DNA from: UBA1479 sp040218445
Lineage (GTDB): Bacteria; Pseudomonadota; Alphaproteobacteria; Rhodospirillales; Casp-alpha2
Length of the DNA: 64,000 bases
Reading direction: 5' to 3'
NCBI GenBank assembly: GCA_040218445.1
Contig: JAVJRK010000013.1
Span: 62,001 to 126,000, forward strand
Shown here in pieces: positions 8,639-17,071 of this stretch (the stretch's first letter is position 1; every line of letters begins with the position of its first letter). The notes beneath the pieces are model-generated. The model was not told where the DNA came from and ran no database searches. It was given only the letters and a program-made list of their open reading frames with translations. The translations under genes and the position numbers were made by a program.

Positions 8639-8674
8639 CATACCATCATAACATCCAAGAGGAAATTTACCCCC

Positions 8675-8731
8675 ATGAAATCCCCAGATTCCGCGCCGCC
8701 GCCGCTTGCAGCCCTTATGGGAACCCGGTAA
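8675..8731 (+). CDS. possible 18-residue leader peptide upstream of pyrE
   Basis: ATG at 8675 follows AGAGGAAATTT and opens an 18-codon frame rich in Pro and Ala (MKSPDSAPPPLAALMGTR). Its TAA stop lies in the loop of a 7-bp hairpin, GAACCCG (8721-8727) and CGGGTTC (8733-8739). pyrE starts 85 bases further on. A translated leader overlapping a hairpin suggests translation-coupled control, but there is no U-run after the hairpin and the spacing of the ribosome site is long, so this is tentative. Confidence 0.3.
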   Translation: MKSPDSAPPPLAALMGTR

Positions 8732-8816
8732 ACGGGTTCTCAGATATTCCCCTTGGTCACCGACCGTTCCGGCCCGCCCTCATATGGCTTACGGGCCCCT
8801 TGCAAACGAGGCTCCC

Positions 8817-9482
8817 ATGACCCCAGCCCAGGAAACCGCCAAGCTTCTGCTCGACATCAAGGCGGTGAATTTCCGCCCGCAGGAGCCCTATATTTTCACC
8901 TCCGGCTGGGCCAGCCCGGTCTATATCGACTGCCGTTGGGTCATTTCCTTTACCGAAGCCCGCCGCAGGATTATCGAACTGGGGGTCGAGATGCTGCGCC
9001 GCGATGCCGGTCTGGACGGCGTCGACGCCGTCGCAGGCGGCGAAACCGCCGGCATCCCTTATGCCGCCTGGATTTCAGAAGCGGCATCGAAGCCCATGCT
9101 GTACGTACGTAAAAAGCCCAAGGGCTTCGGCCGGGACGCCCAGATCGAGGGCAACCTGGTCGAAGGATCGAAGGTTCTGCTGGTCGAAGATCTGGCGTCG
9201 GACGGGGCTTCCAAACTGAATTTCGTCCATGCCATTCGCAACGCCGGTGCCGAATGCACAGACGCCTTCGTAGTGTTCTTTTACGGCGTTTTCCGGGGTG
9301 CTCTGGAAACCCTGGAAAAAGAAGGCGTGACCCTGCGCTATCTCGCGACCTGGAAAGACGTGTTGCAGGTCGCCGAAGAAGGCGGATACTTCGATGAAGA
9401 GACCATTGCCGGGGTGCGCTCGTTCCTGGACGATCCCGAGAAATGGTCCCTGGCCAACGGCGGGCGGGGCTACGACGACTAA
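8817..9482 (+). CDS. pyrE: orotate phosphoribosyltransferase
   Basis: A 221-residue cytosolic enzyme that joins orotate and PRPP to give OMP, the fifth step of pyrimidine synthesis. The PRPP loop is VLLVEDLASDGASK, with the two acidic residues followed by a small-residue turn; upstream are FTSGWASPVYIDCR, which holds the orotate-side contacts, and YVRKKPKGFGRDAQIEG, the flexible catalytic lysine loop. Length and motifs fit the longer PyrE form found in alphaproteobacteria. The ATG at 8817 is chosen by alignment of the N-terminus with that family; the ribosome site is weak. It stands alone, with a substrate-binding protein gene 44 bases downstream. Confidence 0.93.
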   Translation: MTPAQETAKLLLDIKAVNFRPQEPYIFTSGWASPVYIDCRWVISFTEARRRIIELGVEMLRRDAGLDGVDAVAGGETAGIPYAAWISEAASKPMLYVRKKPKGFGRDAQIEGNLVEGSKVLLVEDLASDGASKLNFVHAIRNAGAECTDAFVVFFYGVFRGALETLEKEGVTLRYLATWKDVLQVAEEGGYFDEETIAGVRSFLDDPEKWSLANGGRGYDD

Positions 9483-9526
9483 CCTCAGTTCCCTGCCCCG
9501 CCTCCATACGGAAGGAAGGAGCCAAC

Positions 9527-11206
9527 ATGCGACCGGCCGGCAGCGTTTCGAAAGCGGTCACAACCGCCGCCTTGTTCCTGTTACTGGCGACCTTCTCAGC
9601 CAAGGCAGAGCCGCGCGATCAACTGACCATCGGCCTGACCCAGTATCCCTCGACCTTCCATCCCAATATCGACAGCATGCTGGCCAAATCCTACATCCTG
9701 GGGTTTGCCCGCCGCCCGTTCACTGTGTTCGATCAGTCCTGGCAACTGGTCTGCATGCTCTGCACCAAGCTGCCGACCATCGAAAACGGCCTGGCCGTGC
9801 CGGAAACGGCACCCAATGGCAAAAAGGGCATTGCCGTCACCTATACCATCCGGCCCGACGCGGTTTGGGGCGATGGCACACCGATCACCACCAAGGACGT
9901 GCTGTTCACCTGGCGCATGGGACGTCACGGCAAGACTGGCATTACGCCGATCGAGTTCTATCGCTCGGCCTATAAGGTCGACGCCAGGGACGACAAGACC
10001 TTCACTCTGCATTTCGACAAGCTGACCTTCGATTACAACGCCATCAATTCGTTCAATCTGATCCCTGCCCACGTGGACGAGGTGAATTTCGACGCCGATC
10101 CGGCCAACTACAAGAACAAGACGGCGTTCGACACCCAAACCACCAACGAAGCCCTTTATTTCGGCCCCTATCTGGTTACGGAAACCAAGCGCGGCAGTTA
10201 TGTCGTTCTGGAACGGAACCCGAAATGGTGGGGGAAGCCGGGTGCCTTCAAGCGCATCGTAGTCAAGGTCATCCCCAATACGGCGGCGCTCGAAGCTAAT
10301 TTACTATCCGGCAGCATCGACATGATCTCGGGCGAACTGGGCTTCACCGTCGATCAGGCACTGCGGTTCGAAAAGCGTCACGGACGAAAATTCCGTATCC
10401 TTTACAAACCGGGGCTGATCTATGAACACATCGACCTTAACCAGGACAATCCGCTTCTGAAGAACAGGGATATCCGCCACGCCCTGATCTATGCCATCGA
10501 TCGCGAAGCCATTTCCAAACAGCTGTTTGGGGGCCGCCAGCCAGTCGCCGATTCCAGCGTCAATCCCCTGGACTGGGTCTATGCGGACGACGTTTCGAAA
10601 TACAAGTACAACCCCAAGAAAGCCTTGGAACTCATTGTAAAGGCTGGATACACAAAGCTGGTACAGGGCATCCGCCACCATAAGGATACCGGCGAGGCCC
10701 TGCGGTTTGAGTTCATGACCACGGCCGGCTCCAAAGTCCGCGAACTGGTCCAACAGGTCCTGCAAAGCCAATGGAAGGCGGTGGGGATCGATGCCCGCAT
10801 CCGGAACGAACCGGCACGCGTCTATTTCGGGCAAACAGTGACACAGCGGAAGTTCACGGCGCTGGCCATGTATGCCTGGCTGTCGGCACCGGAAAGCGTG
10901 CCCCGGACCACCCTCCATTCCGCCCATATCCCGACCGAAGCCAACGGCTGGGCCGGACAGAACTATACCGGCTTCAAGAACGCCGAAATGGACGAACTGA
11001 TCGAACGTATCGAAGTCGAACTGGATAAGCCCAAGCGGAAAGAACTGTGGAAACGGCTGCAGGAAATCTACGTCACGGAACTTCCCGTCATTCCGCTGTA
11101 TTTCCGGGCCGAGCCCTACATCATGCCCAAATGGCTGACCGGGGTGGAACCCACGGGCCATCAGTACACCACCAGCCTGTGGGTAGAGAACTGGGGCGTG
11201 AAATAA
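9527..11206 (+). CDS. ABC transporter substrate-binding protein, oligopeptide/dipeptide type (SBP_bac_5)
   Basis: A 559-residue exported protein. The N-terminus has a signal peptide (basic start, hydrophobic ATTAALFLLLATF, cleavage likely after SAKA). The body shows family-5 extracellular solute-binding features: YTIRPDAVWGDGTPITTKDV, GPYLVTETKRGSYVVLERNP and DIRHALIYAIDREAI. A strong ribosome site, GGAAGGAAGGAG, precedes the ATG. It is followed by two permease genes in the same direction, forming a peptide-type importer. No ATPase gene is adjacent. Ligand could be a peptide, nickel, a glycoside or an opine; sequence alone does not say. Confidence 0.92.
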   Translation: MRPAGSVSKAVTTAALFLLLATFSAKAEPRDQLTIGLTQYPSTFHPNIDSMLAKSYILGFARRPFTVFDQSWQLVCMLCTKLPTIENGLAVPETAPNGKKGIAVTYTIRPDAVWGDGTPITTKDVLFTWRMGRHGKTGITPIEFYRSAYKVDARDDKTFTLHFDKLTFDYNAINSFNLIPAHVDEVNFDADPANYKNKTAFDTQTTNEALYFGPYLVTETKRGSYVVLERNPKWWGKPGAFKRIVVKVIPNTAALEANLLSGSIDMISGELGFTVDQALRFEKRHGRKFRILYKPGLIYEHIDLNQDNPLLKNRDIRHALIYAIDREAISKQLFGGRQPVADSSVNPLDWVYADDVSKYKYNPKKALELIVKAGYTKLVQGIRHHKDTGEALRFEFMTTAGSKVRELVQQVLQSQWKAVGIDARIRNEPARVYFGQTVTQRKFTALAMYAWLSAPESVPRTTLHSAHIPTEANGWAGQNYTGFKNAEMDELIERIEVELDKPKRKELWKRLQEIYVTELPVIPLYFRAEPYIMPKWLTGVEPTGHQYTTSLWVENWGVK

Positions 11207-11244
11207 GCGTTTCGGCCCCTTGCAGGGCACGATAGGCTGCTCCC

Positions 11245-12210
11245 ATGCTGCGCTACCTTTGCGAACGACTGCTTCAATCCGCCGCCGTCCTGGCGGTGAT
11301 GTCGTTCGTCATCTTCGTGTTGATCGGCCTGATGCCGGGCGACCCGGTGGATTTGATGATATCCGCCGATCCGGACCTGACCTCGGCCGATATTGAAAAG
11401 CTGCGCGAAATCTACGGCCTCGACCGGCCGGTGGTGGAACGCTACGGCAACTGGCTGCTGGCCGCTCTGCAAGGCGATTTCGGCTTTTCCCGCCTGTTTG
11501 CCCAGCCCGTGTTCGACGTGCTTCTGCCGGCCCTAGGCCATACTTTGACGCTTCTGGGCATCAGCCTGACCCTGGCGCTTGTGATCGGCCTGCCGCTTGG
11601 GATCTGGGCCGCCGTCCGCCCCTATTCAGTGCGGGATTACAGCGTCAATCTGTTCGCCTTCGCCGGAATTTCCATGCCGTCGTTCTGGCTGGGCCTGCTG
11701 CTGATCATCTTATTCGCGGTCATCCTGGGCTGGTTTCCCGCGGGCGGGCTGGGCACGCCGGGGAAGGACGGCTGGGCGGACAAGCTGATTTATCTGGTCC
11801 TGCCGGCAACCAGCCTGACCCTGGCCAGCGTCGGCGGGCATACGCGCTACATGCGCGCCAGCATGCTGGAAACCCTGCGCCAGGATTATATCCGCACGGC
11901 CCGCGCCAAGGGGTTGAGCGAGCGCCGGATCGTCCTGGGCCATGCGCTTCGCAACGCCCTGATTCCGGTGACCACGATCATCGCCCTTGATTTCGGTTTT
12001 CTGTTCTCGGGCGCCTTGATCACGGAAACCATCTTTGCTTATCCCGGCATGGGCAAGCTGACCTTCGACGCGGTCATGGGTAATGACTTCAACCTGGCCC
12101 TGGTCTGTCTGTTGCTGGCGACCCTGGTGACCCTTGCCGGCAACATTCTGGCCGATCTGGCTTATTCCTGGCTGGACCCACGCATCGGCTTCGAAGGCAA
12201 GAAGCAATGA
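11245..12210 (+). CDS. ABC transporter permease, DppB type
   Basis: A 321-residue inner-membrane protein with about six transmembrane helices. The N-terminal block FVIFVLIGLMPGDPVDLM is diagnostic of the DppB/OppB family and RQDYIRTARAKGLSERRI is the EAA loop that contacts the ATPase. It overlaps the next permease gene by four bases (ATGA), so the two are translationally coupled. Together with the binding protein upstream it makes the membrane half of a peptide-type importer. Confidence 0.93.
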   Translation: MLRYLCERLLQSAAVLAVMSFVIFVLIGLMPGDPVDLMISADPDLTSADIEKLREIYGLDRPVVERYGNWLLAALQGDFGFSRLFAQPVFDVLLPALGHTLTLLGISLTLALVIGLPLGIWAAVRPYSVRDYSVNLFAFAGISMPSFWLGLLLIILFAVILGWFPAGGLGTPGKDGWADKLIYLVLPATSLTLASVGGHTRYMRASMLETLRQDYIRTARAKGLSERRIVLGHALRNALIPVTTIIALDFGFLFSGALITETIFAYPGMGKLTFDAVMGNDFNLALVCLLLATLVTLAGNILADLAYSWLDPRIGFEGKKQ

Positions 12211-13157
12211 CCGGCCCCGCCTCCTCATCGGCGACGACAGCCGCAGCCAAGCCCAGCACGCCGTTGATGTTGGTGACACGGCGGTTTCTGCGCCACCGCC
12301 TGGCCCTGGCCAGCGCGGGCATTCTGGCCGTACTGGCCCTGGCCAGCCTGCTTGCCCCGGTGGTCGAAAACGGGCTGGGCCTGGATGCCAACACGGTCAA
12401 CCTGTTCAACCGCTTCGCCCCGCCCAGCGCGGACCATCCCCTCGGCACGGACGAAGCCGGGCGCGATGTGCTGTTGCGCCTGCTTTACGGCGGGCAGGTC
12501 TCGCTGTTCGTAGGCATCGCCGCGGCCCTGACCGCCGCCGTCCTGGGTACGGCCATCGGCCTGACCTCGGGCTATTTCGGCGGGCGCATCGATGCCCTGT
12601 TCATGCGCGTGACCGATGGGGTCATCGCCCTGCCCCTGTTGCCGCTGTTGATCGTGCTGGCGGCACTGGATCTTGAGAAGCTGGGCTTCGCCCCCGAGAC
12701 CGCTCAGGCCGAAAGCATCAGCCTGTACCGCATCGTCGTCATCGTCGCCTTGGTCGGCTGGACAACGGTGGCGCGGCTTGTCCGCGCGACGGCACTGTCC
12801 TTACGTGAACGGCCCTTTGTCCTGGCGGCACGGGCCCAGGGGGCATCGAGCCTGCGCATCATGACGGTCCATATTCTGCCGAACCTGGCCTCGCCGATCA
12901 TCGTCGCGACGACCCTTTCCGTCGGCAATGTGATTCTGCTGGAATCGGTCCTCAGTTTCCTGGGCCTCGGCATTCAGCCGCCCCTGCCCAGCTGGGGAAA
13001 CCTGCTGACCAACGCCCAGGAACTGATCTGGGATGCCCCGGCCCTGGCTGTCTACCCGGGTCTGGCGATCTTCGTCACGGTGATCGCCTTCAACTTCGTG
13101 GGTGACGGGCTACAGGACGCCCTTGACCCCCGGTCCCTGGAACGCGGCAACCGTTAA
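12207..13157 (+). CDS. ABC transporter permease, DppC type
   Basis: A 316-residue inner-membrane permease with the N-terminal helix preceded by a Ser/Ala/Thr-rich cytosolic tail, the conserved HPLGTDEAGRDVLLRLLYG block and an EAA-type loop (RPFVLAARAQGASSLRI). It pairs with the DppB-type permease. The matching ATPases (DppD/DppF type) are not in the following genes, which encode a hydrolase and an aminotransferase, so an ATPase encoded elsewhere must be shared or supplied in trans. Confidence 0.93.
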   Translation: MTGPASSSATTAAAKPSTPLMLVTRRFLRHRLALASAGILAVLALASLLAPVVENGLGLDANTVNLFNRFAPPSADHPLGTDEAGRDVLLRLLYGGQVSLFVGIAAALTAAVLGTAIGLTSGYFGGRIDALFMRVTDGVIALPLLPLLIVLAALDLEKLGFAPETAQAESISLYRIVVIVALVGWTTVARLVRATALSLRERPFVLAARAQGASSLRIMTVHILPNLASPIIVATTLSVGNVILLESVLSFLGLGIQPPLPSWGNLLTNAQELIWDAPALAVYPGLAIFVTVIAFNFVGDGLQDALDPRSLERGNR

Positions 13158-13261
13158 TCCTGACCGGCCACAGCCAGACACAACAACGGTTTATATAAAT
13201 TGAATATGTCAACCGGGGCGCGTAATCTCGCGAAAATACCGGCCTTAGGAGACCTTCCATC

Positions 13262-14164
13262 ATGCCCCCCCTTCGCGCGATCACCTTCGCCATCCTGACC
13301 TTCGTCGCGGCGTCCTCCGCCTTGGCGGAAGAAGTCCGCATCAAGCCGGGAGATTTGACCCTCAACGGTCAGTTGGATCTGGCATCCGGCAAATCCTTGA
13401 AGGACGGGGTTGTCCTGATCGTACACGGCACCCTGGCCCATAACGCCATGGATATGCTGACCAACCTGCGCCAGGTCCTGAACGACCGGGGGCTCAACAC
13501 GCTTGCGATCAATCTGTCGCTCGGCATTGATGACCGCCACGGCATGTACGATTGCAAGACACCGCACCGCCATCGCCACCTGGATGCCTTGGATGAGATC
13601 GGGGCCTGGATGGATTGGCTCAACGGCCAGGGCAGCAGCCCGGTAGTCCTATTCGGCCATTCGCGAGGCGGAAACCAAGCCGCGCGCTTTGCCGCCGAAC
13701 GCGGCCATGCCTTGCTGAACAAGCTGGTTTTGCTGGCACCCGCGACCTGGGATCAGGATAAAGCCGTCGCCGGGTTTGAAAAATCGCACGGCCGCCCCCT
13801 GGCACCGGACCTCAAAACCGCCCAGGCCATGGTCGCGGCCGGAAAGGGTATGGAAATGATGGACAAGCCGGGCCTGCTGTACTGTCCCGATGCCCAAGTT
13901 TCCGCGCTTAGCTTCGACAGCTATTACCGCCCCGATCCCAGGTTCGATACCCCCTCCATCCTGGGCGACATCAAGGTGCCGGTCCTCGTCATCGCCGGGT
14001 CGAACGATACGGTGATCAAGGACCTACCCGCGAAGATGGTAGACAAGGCTGACGGCAAGCGGATTACCTTTCAGGTCGTCGACGGCGCCGATCATTTCTT
14101 TCTCGACCTGTTCGCCGAAGATGTCGCCGATCATATGGAAGCGTTCCTCGGCGGCGGCAGCTGA
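13262..14164 (+). CDS. secreted alpha/beta hydrolase
   Basis: A 300-residue protein with a signal peptide (ATFAILTF-like hydrophobic core, cleavage probably after SALA). The alpha/beta hydrolase triad is visible: nucleophile Ser in LFGHSRGGNQ, Asp in VIAGSNDTV and His in DGADHFF; the oxyanion region is VHGTLAHN. AGGAG lies close upstream of the ATG. It likely acts in the periplasm on an ester or amide. It lies 104 bases downstream of the ABC permease and could be co-transcribed, linking it to breakdown of the imported compound, but that is inference. Confidence 0.85.
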   Translation: MPPLRAITFAILTFVAASSALAEEVRIKPGDLTLNGQLDLASGKSLKDGVVLIVHGTLAHNAMDMLTNLRQVLNDRGLNTLAINLSLGIDDRHGMYDCKTPHRHRHLDALDEIGAWMDWLNGQGSSPVVLFGHSRGGNQAARFAAERGHALLNKLVLLAPATWDQDKAVAGFEKSHGRPLAPDLKTAQAMVAAGKGMEMMDKPGLLYCPDAQVSALSFDSYYRPDPRFDTPSILGDIKVPVLVIAGSNDTVIKDLPAKMVDKADGKRITFQVVDGADHFFLDLFAEDVADHMEAFLGGGS

Positions 14165-14253
14165 CGCCTTTCGGAATTCCTTTCAGGCTATTCCCAGCGC
14201 GCTTTTTTTCTGTTCGCCGTTGCCCTTGCTTCGTGGCTGGACCAAACTGCCGC

Positions 14254-14271
14254 GCGTGCGATATCGCACGC
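14254..14271. promoter_or_regulatory. 18-bp perfect palindrome upstream of the aminotransferase
   Basis: GCGTGCGATATCGCACGC is a perfect palindrome with no spacer, followed by CCGTTTTCC. It may be an operator for the aminotransferase gene starting at 14317 or a weak terminator for the hydrolase gene ending at 14164. Confidence 0.35.
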
Positions 14272-14316
14272 CCGTTTTCCACCTCGATCCAGTATTAGAA
14301 ACAAAGGCCCTGCATT

Positions 14317-15708
14317 ATGACCGCTTCCCACCCCGCGCCCGGCAATTCCCCCGCCAGCCGCGATATCGCCTATCACGTTCACGGTTACACCAATCTGGCG
14401 AAGCATGAAGAGGTCGGCCCGCAGATCATCAGCCGGGGCAGCGGCATCCATATCTATGACGATGCGGGCAAGGAATATATCGAAGGACTGTCGGGCCTGT
14501 GGGCCGTATCCCTGGGCTTCAGCGAACAACGCCTGATCGACGCGGCGACGCGCGAACTGTCGCGCCTGCCCAATTATCACGGGTTCGCCCATAAGACCCC
14601 GGACGTGACCATCGACTTGGCGGAAAAAATCCTGTCGATCGCGCCGGTTCCCATGTCCAAGGTGCTGTTCGCCAATTCCGGATCGGAAGCCATCGACCTT
14701 GCGATCAAGCTGGTGTGGTACGTCAACAACGCGCGCGGCCGACCGGAAAAGAAAAAGCTGATCGCCCGGCAGAAAGGCTATCACGGCGTCACCGTGGCGG
14801 GCGCCAGCCTGACCGGCCTGCCCCACCTGCACGGCGATTTCGACTTGCCCATCGCCCGCGTCCTGCACACGGACTGCCCGCATTATTACCGCTTCGCCGA
14901 AGAGGGTGAAGACGAAGAAACCTTCGCCACGCGCTGCGCCGAAAACCTGGAAAAACTCATTCTGGACGAAGGCCCCGACACGGTCGCCGCGTTCTTTGCC
15001 GAACCGGTCATGGGGGCCGGCGGCGTGGTCGTGCCGCCCGCGACCTATTTCGAGAAAATCCAGGAAGTCCTGAAACGTCACGACGTGCTGCTGATCGCCG
15101 ATGAAGTGATCTGCGGCTTCGCGCGGACCGGCAACATGTGGGGCTCGACGACGTTCGGCATGAAACCGGACATGCTGACCATGGCCAAGGCCCTGACGTC
15201 CGGCTACATCCCCATGTCGGCGCTGATGATCTCGGAAGAGATCTATCAGGACCTGGTCAAACAGAGTGAATCCTTCGGCGTGTTCGGCCACGGGTCGACC
15301 TATGCCGGGCACCCTGTCGCGGCCGCCGTGGCGCTGGAAACACTCACGATTTACGAAGAACGGGACACGGTCGGTCACGTGCGCCGCGTATCACCCGTGA
15401 TGCAGGACGGCCTGCGCAAATTGCAAGCCTCACCGATCGTCGGCGAGGTTCGGGGCGTCGGCCTGATCGGCGCGGTCGAACTGGTTCAGGACAAGACCAC
15501 CAAAGCACCCTGGCCCAAGGACGCGGCAATCGGCGCTAAATGCCAGGAATTCTGCTATGAAGAAGGGCTTGTGCTGCGCGCCGTCGGCGATTCGATCGCG
15601 TTTTGCCCGCCGCTGATCTCTACCGAACAGGATATCCGCGAGATCCTGACCCGTTTTGAAACCGCGCTGAAAAAGACCGAATCCTGGGCCGCCCAGCAGG
15701 CCGTATGA
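14317..15708 (+). CDS. class III pyridoxal-phosphate aminotransferase
   Basis: A 463-residue omega-aminotransferase-type enzyme. ANSGSEAIDLAIK is the phosphate-binding segment, LIADEVICGFARTG contains the Asp that contacts the pyridine nitrogen, and MAKALTSGYIPMSA carries the Schiff-base Lys (in AKALTSG). FGHGSTYAGHPVAAA is a typical downstream block. The overall pattern is closest to pyruvate-dependent amine transaminases such as those for putrescine or taurine; substrate is not certain. It sits between a secreted hydrolase and a PadR-like regulator. Confidence 0.9.
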   Translation: MTASHPAPGNSPASRDIAYHVHGYTNLAKHEEVGPQIISRGSGIHIYDDAGKEYIEGLSGLWAVSLGFSEQRLIDAATRELSRLPNYHGFAHKTPDVTIDLAEKILSIAPVPMSKVLFANSGSEAIDLAIKLVWYVNNARGRPEKKKLIARQKGYHGVTVAGASLTGLPHLHGDFDLPIARVLHTDCPHYYRFAEEGEDEETFATRCAENLEKLILDEGPDTVAAFFAEPVMGAGGVVVPPATYFEKIQEVLKRHDVLLIADEVICGFARTGNMWGSTTFGMKPDMLTMAKALTSGYIPMSALMISEEIYQDLVKQSESFGVFGHGSTYAGHPVAAAVALETLTIYEERDTVGHVRRVSPVMQDGLRKLQASPIVGEVRGVGLIGAVELVQDKTTKAPWPKDAAIGAKCQEFCYEEGLVLRAVGDSIAFCPPLISTEQDIREILTRFETALKKTESWAAQQAV

Positions 15709-15766
15709 GCGAGGCCGGCAAGCCGACCCGTTCACTGCTGGACAGATACATGTCCAGCCCATAAAA

Positions 15767-15783
15767 TTGCGAATCATTCGCAA
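15767..15783. promoter_or_regulatory. Fur-like 17-bp palindrome
   Basis: TTGCGAATCATTCGCAA is a perfect palindrome with 8-base arms around one base. It ends 19 bases before the GTG of the PadR-like gene, where it would overlap the promoter. The GAATCATTC core resembles Fur-family boxes, in which an AAT-C-ATT centre is typical. It could instead be an autoregulatory site. Confidence 0.5.
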
Positions 15784-15802
15784 TAAGTGAAAGTAGCTCG
15801 AC

Positions 15803-16357
15803 GTGTACGCTGACAATACGCTCACCCCCCGCGAAGCCGTGCGCCTTTGTGCGCTAGGCACGCTGGCGGCCGGTCCGCTGCGTTACAGCGACCTTGCCGG
15901 TGAGATCAGGCATTTCACCAGCCACGTCCTGGGGCCTTCACTGGATGTCATGGGCACGTCCATCGAATTGTTGAAATACGAAGGCCTTGTCACGGCAACG
16001 GAAGGCAAGGGGCTGGAAGACAATGCCGTCTTGACGATTTCCGAGGCCGGGCAAGAGGAATTGGAGACCTTGTTGACGGCGCGTATTCGAGCGCAATCCA
16101 ACGACATGAACAAGCTGATCATGGCGTTGAAGTTCCGGTTCCTGCATTTGTTGCCCAAGGACGATCAATTGGACCAAATCGACCTGTTGCTGGAAGGTGC
16201 CGAAGGTGAAGTCGCGCGCCTGCAAAGCCTGCGCGATCACCACACCGCCGATCCGGGACTTTTGGGTGTATGGCTGGACCATGACATCGACGCGTTGGAG
16301 CAACGCATCCGCTGGCTGACTGAATTGGCTGATAAGCTGGAAGCCGAAGGCGGCTGA
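15803..16357 (+). CDS. PadR-like winged-helix regulator
   Basis: A 184-residue protein. Residues about 10-85 (ALGTLAAGPLRYSDLAGEI to LTISEAGQEELETLL) form a winged helix like PadR or ArsR relatives: a helical start, a recognition helix with MGTSIELLKYEGLV and a beta wing around ATEGKGLEDNAVLTI. The rest is helical, with a likely coiled coil near the C-terminus (DIDALEQRIRWLTELADKLEAEG), suited to dimerisation. Start is a GTG with a weak ribosome site. The palindrome at 15767-15783 suggests iron-linked control or autoregulation. It converges with the Hpt gene. Confidence 0.7.
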   Translation: MYADNTLTPREAVRLCALGTLAAGPLRYSDLAGEIRHFTSHVLGPSLDVMGTSIELLKYEGLVTATEGKGLEDNAVLTISEAGQEELETLLTARIRAQSNDMNKLIMALKFRFLHLLPKDDQLDQIDLLLEGAEGEVARLQSLRDHHTADPGLLGVWLDHDIDALEQRIRWLTELADKLEAEGG

Positions 16358-16389
16358 AATAAGACTATCTTACGCGGCCCGCGACTACG

Positions 16390-16875
16390 TCAGGGTGCGG
16401 CTTTCACCTTTTCCGCGACACGCGCCAAGCCGTCCAGAACCATACGCCCGGCATCACCGCCATCACCGGCAAGCCGCCCGGTAATGACCGCCCGCATGGA
16501 CTTGTAACAAAGGTTCATCAGTTCGATGTCTTCCTGGGTGACGGGGCCTTCGATGTTCTCGATATACCGGCATAACAAGGCACCGACTTCGGTCATCAGG
16601 CTGTAGCCGAAGCTGCCGCCCTGCCCTTTGATGTCGTGCGACGTGCGGTAGATCAGATCGACGCGTTCTGCCGCTCCTTCACCCGGCGTCAGAGCCGATA
16701 ATTCCTGTTCGAGCTTCTTAAGATCGGCCTCGACCCAATCCAGGTAATTGTCGGTCATCTGTTCGATGACGGCCTCGGCCCGGGCCAGACGTTCTTGATC
16801 GACAGCACCGGGCCCGCCCATGGAAACCTTGGACTTAAGCCTGTTTGGCGGATTGATGATCTGCGGTTTTGTCAT
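16390..16875 (-). CDS. Hpt (histidine phosphotransfer) domain protein
   Basis: A 161-residue cytosolic protein. Its core is an Hpt four-helix bundle; the phospho-acceptor is His80 in RTSHDIKGQGGSFGY, the standard H-x-x-K-G motif. The ATG at 16875 is preceded by GGGAAG. No kinase is attached. The next genes upstream on the same strand are a possible small gene, DUF1489 and a CheY-like protein (17614-18132), an obvious candidate partner in a phosphorelay. Confidence 0.88.
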   Translation of the reverse strand: MTKPQIINPPNRLKSKVSMGGPGAVDQERLARAEAVIEQMTDNYLDWVEADLKKLEQELSALTPGEGAAERVDLIYRTSHDIKGQGGSFGYSLMTEVGALLCRYIENIEGPVTQEDIELMNLCYKSMRAVITGRLAGDGGDAGRMVLDGLARVAEKVKAAP

Positions 16876-16936
16876 GTTCTTCCCAGACTGGCCGTATCGG
16901 AACATTTTACATATTCACGCAATCATTCCAGGCACT

Positions 16937-17071
16937 TCACAAAGAGCCTACATGTCCTTGGCGGCAAAGGGCAAGGATGCCGTATTCGATTGCCCTTGTC
17001 TGGGCGATCACAAATTTGTGGCGCTGCTCAGATTCCAGGCCGAACGGCGTGTTTTTCAGCCACGACAGCAC
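16937..17071 (-). CDS. possible small protein of 44 residues
   Basis: An open frame starts with GTG immediately after the TAG stop of the DUF1489 gene (TAGGTG) and reads MLSWLKNTPFGLESEQ..., ending HVGSL. A GGGG stretch ten bases upstream could serve as ribosome site, and its codons look reasonably coding-like. I do not recognise it. It may be translationally coupled to the DUF1489 gene; it may also be chance. Confidence 0.3.
   Translation of the reverse strand: MLSWLKNTPFGLESEQRHKFVIAQTRAIEYGILALCRQGHVGSL

Larger units (their letters stand above)
8425..8816. promoter_or_regulatory. divergent intergenic region between sulfotransferase gene and pyrE
   Basis: This 392-base spacer holds, in order, the minus-strand terminator at 8478-8513, a nested palindrome at 8628-8646, a short plus-strand open frame at 8675-8731 whose stop overlaps a hairpin, and about 80 further bases before pyrE in which I see nothing else. 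Promoters for both flanking genes should lie here but none is clear-cut. Confidence 0.6.

Noticed and set aside
6556..8820. A 754-codon open frame on the plus strand
   Set aside because: It is antisense to the TPR-sulfotransferase gene, whose protein has clear TPR and PAPS-binding motifs; the plus frame has only low-complexity, Gly/Arg/Gln-rich sequence. Open antisense frames are expected at this GC content.
14188..15378. A 396-codon minus-strand frame
   Set aside because: It mirrors the aminotransferase gene and shows no domain pattern.
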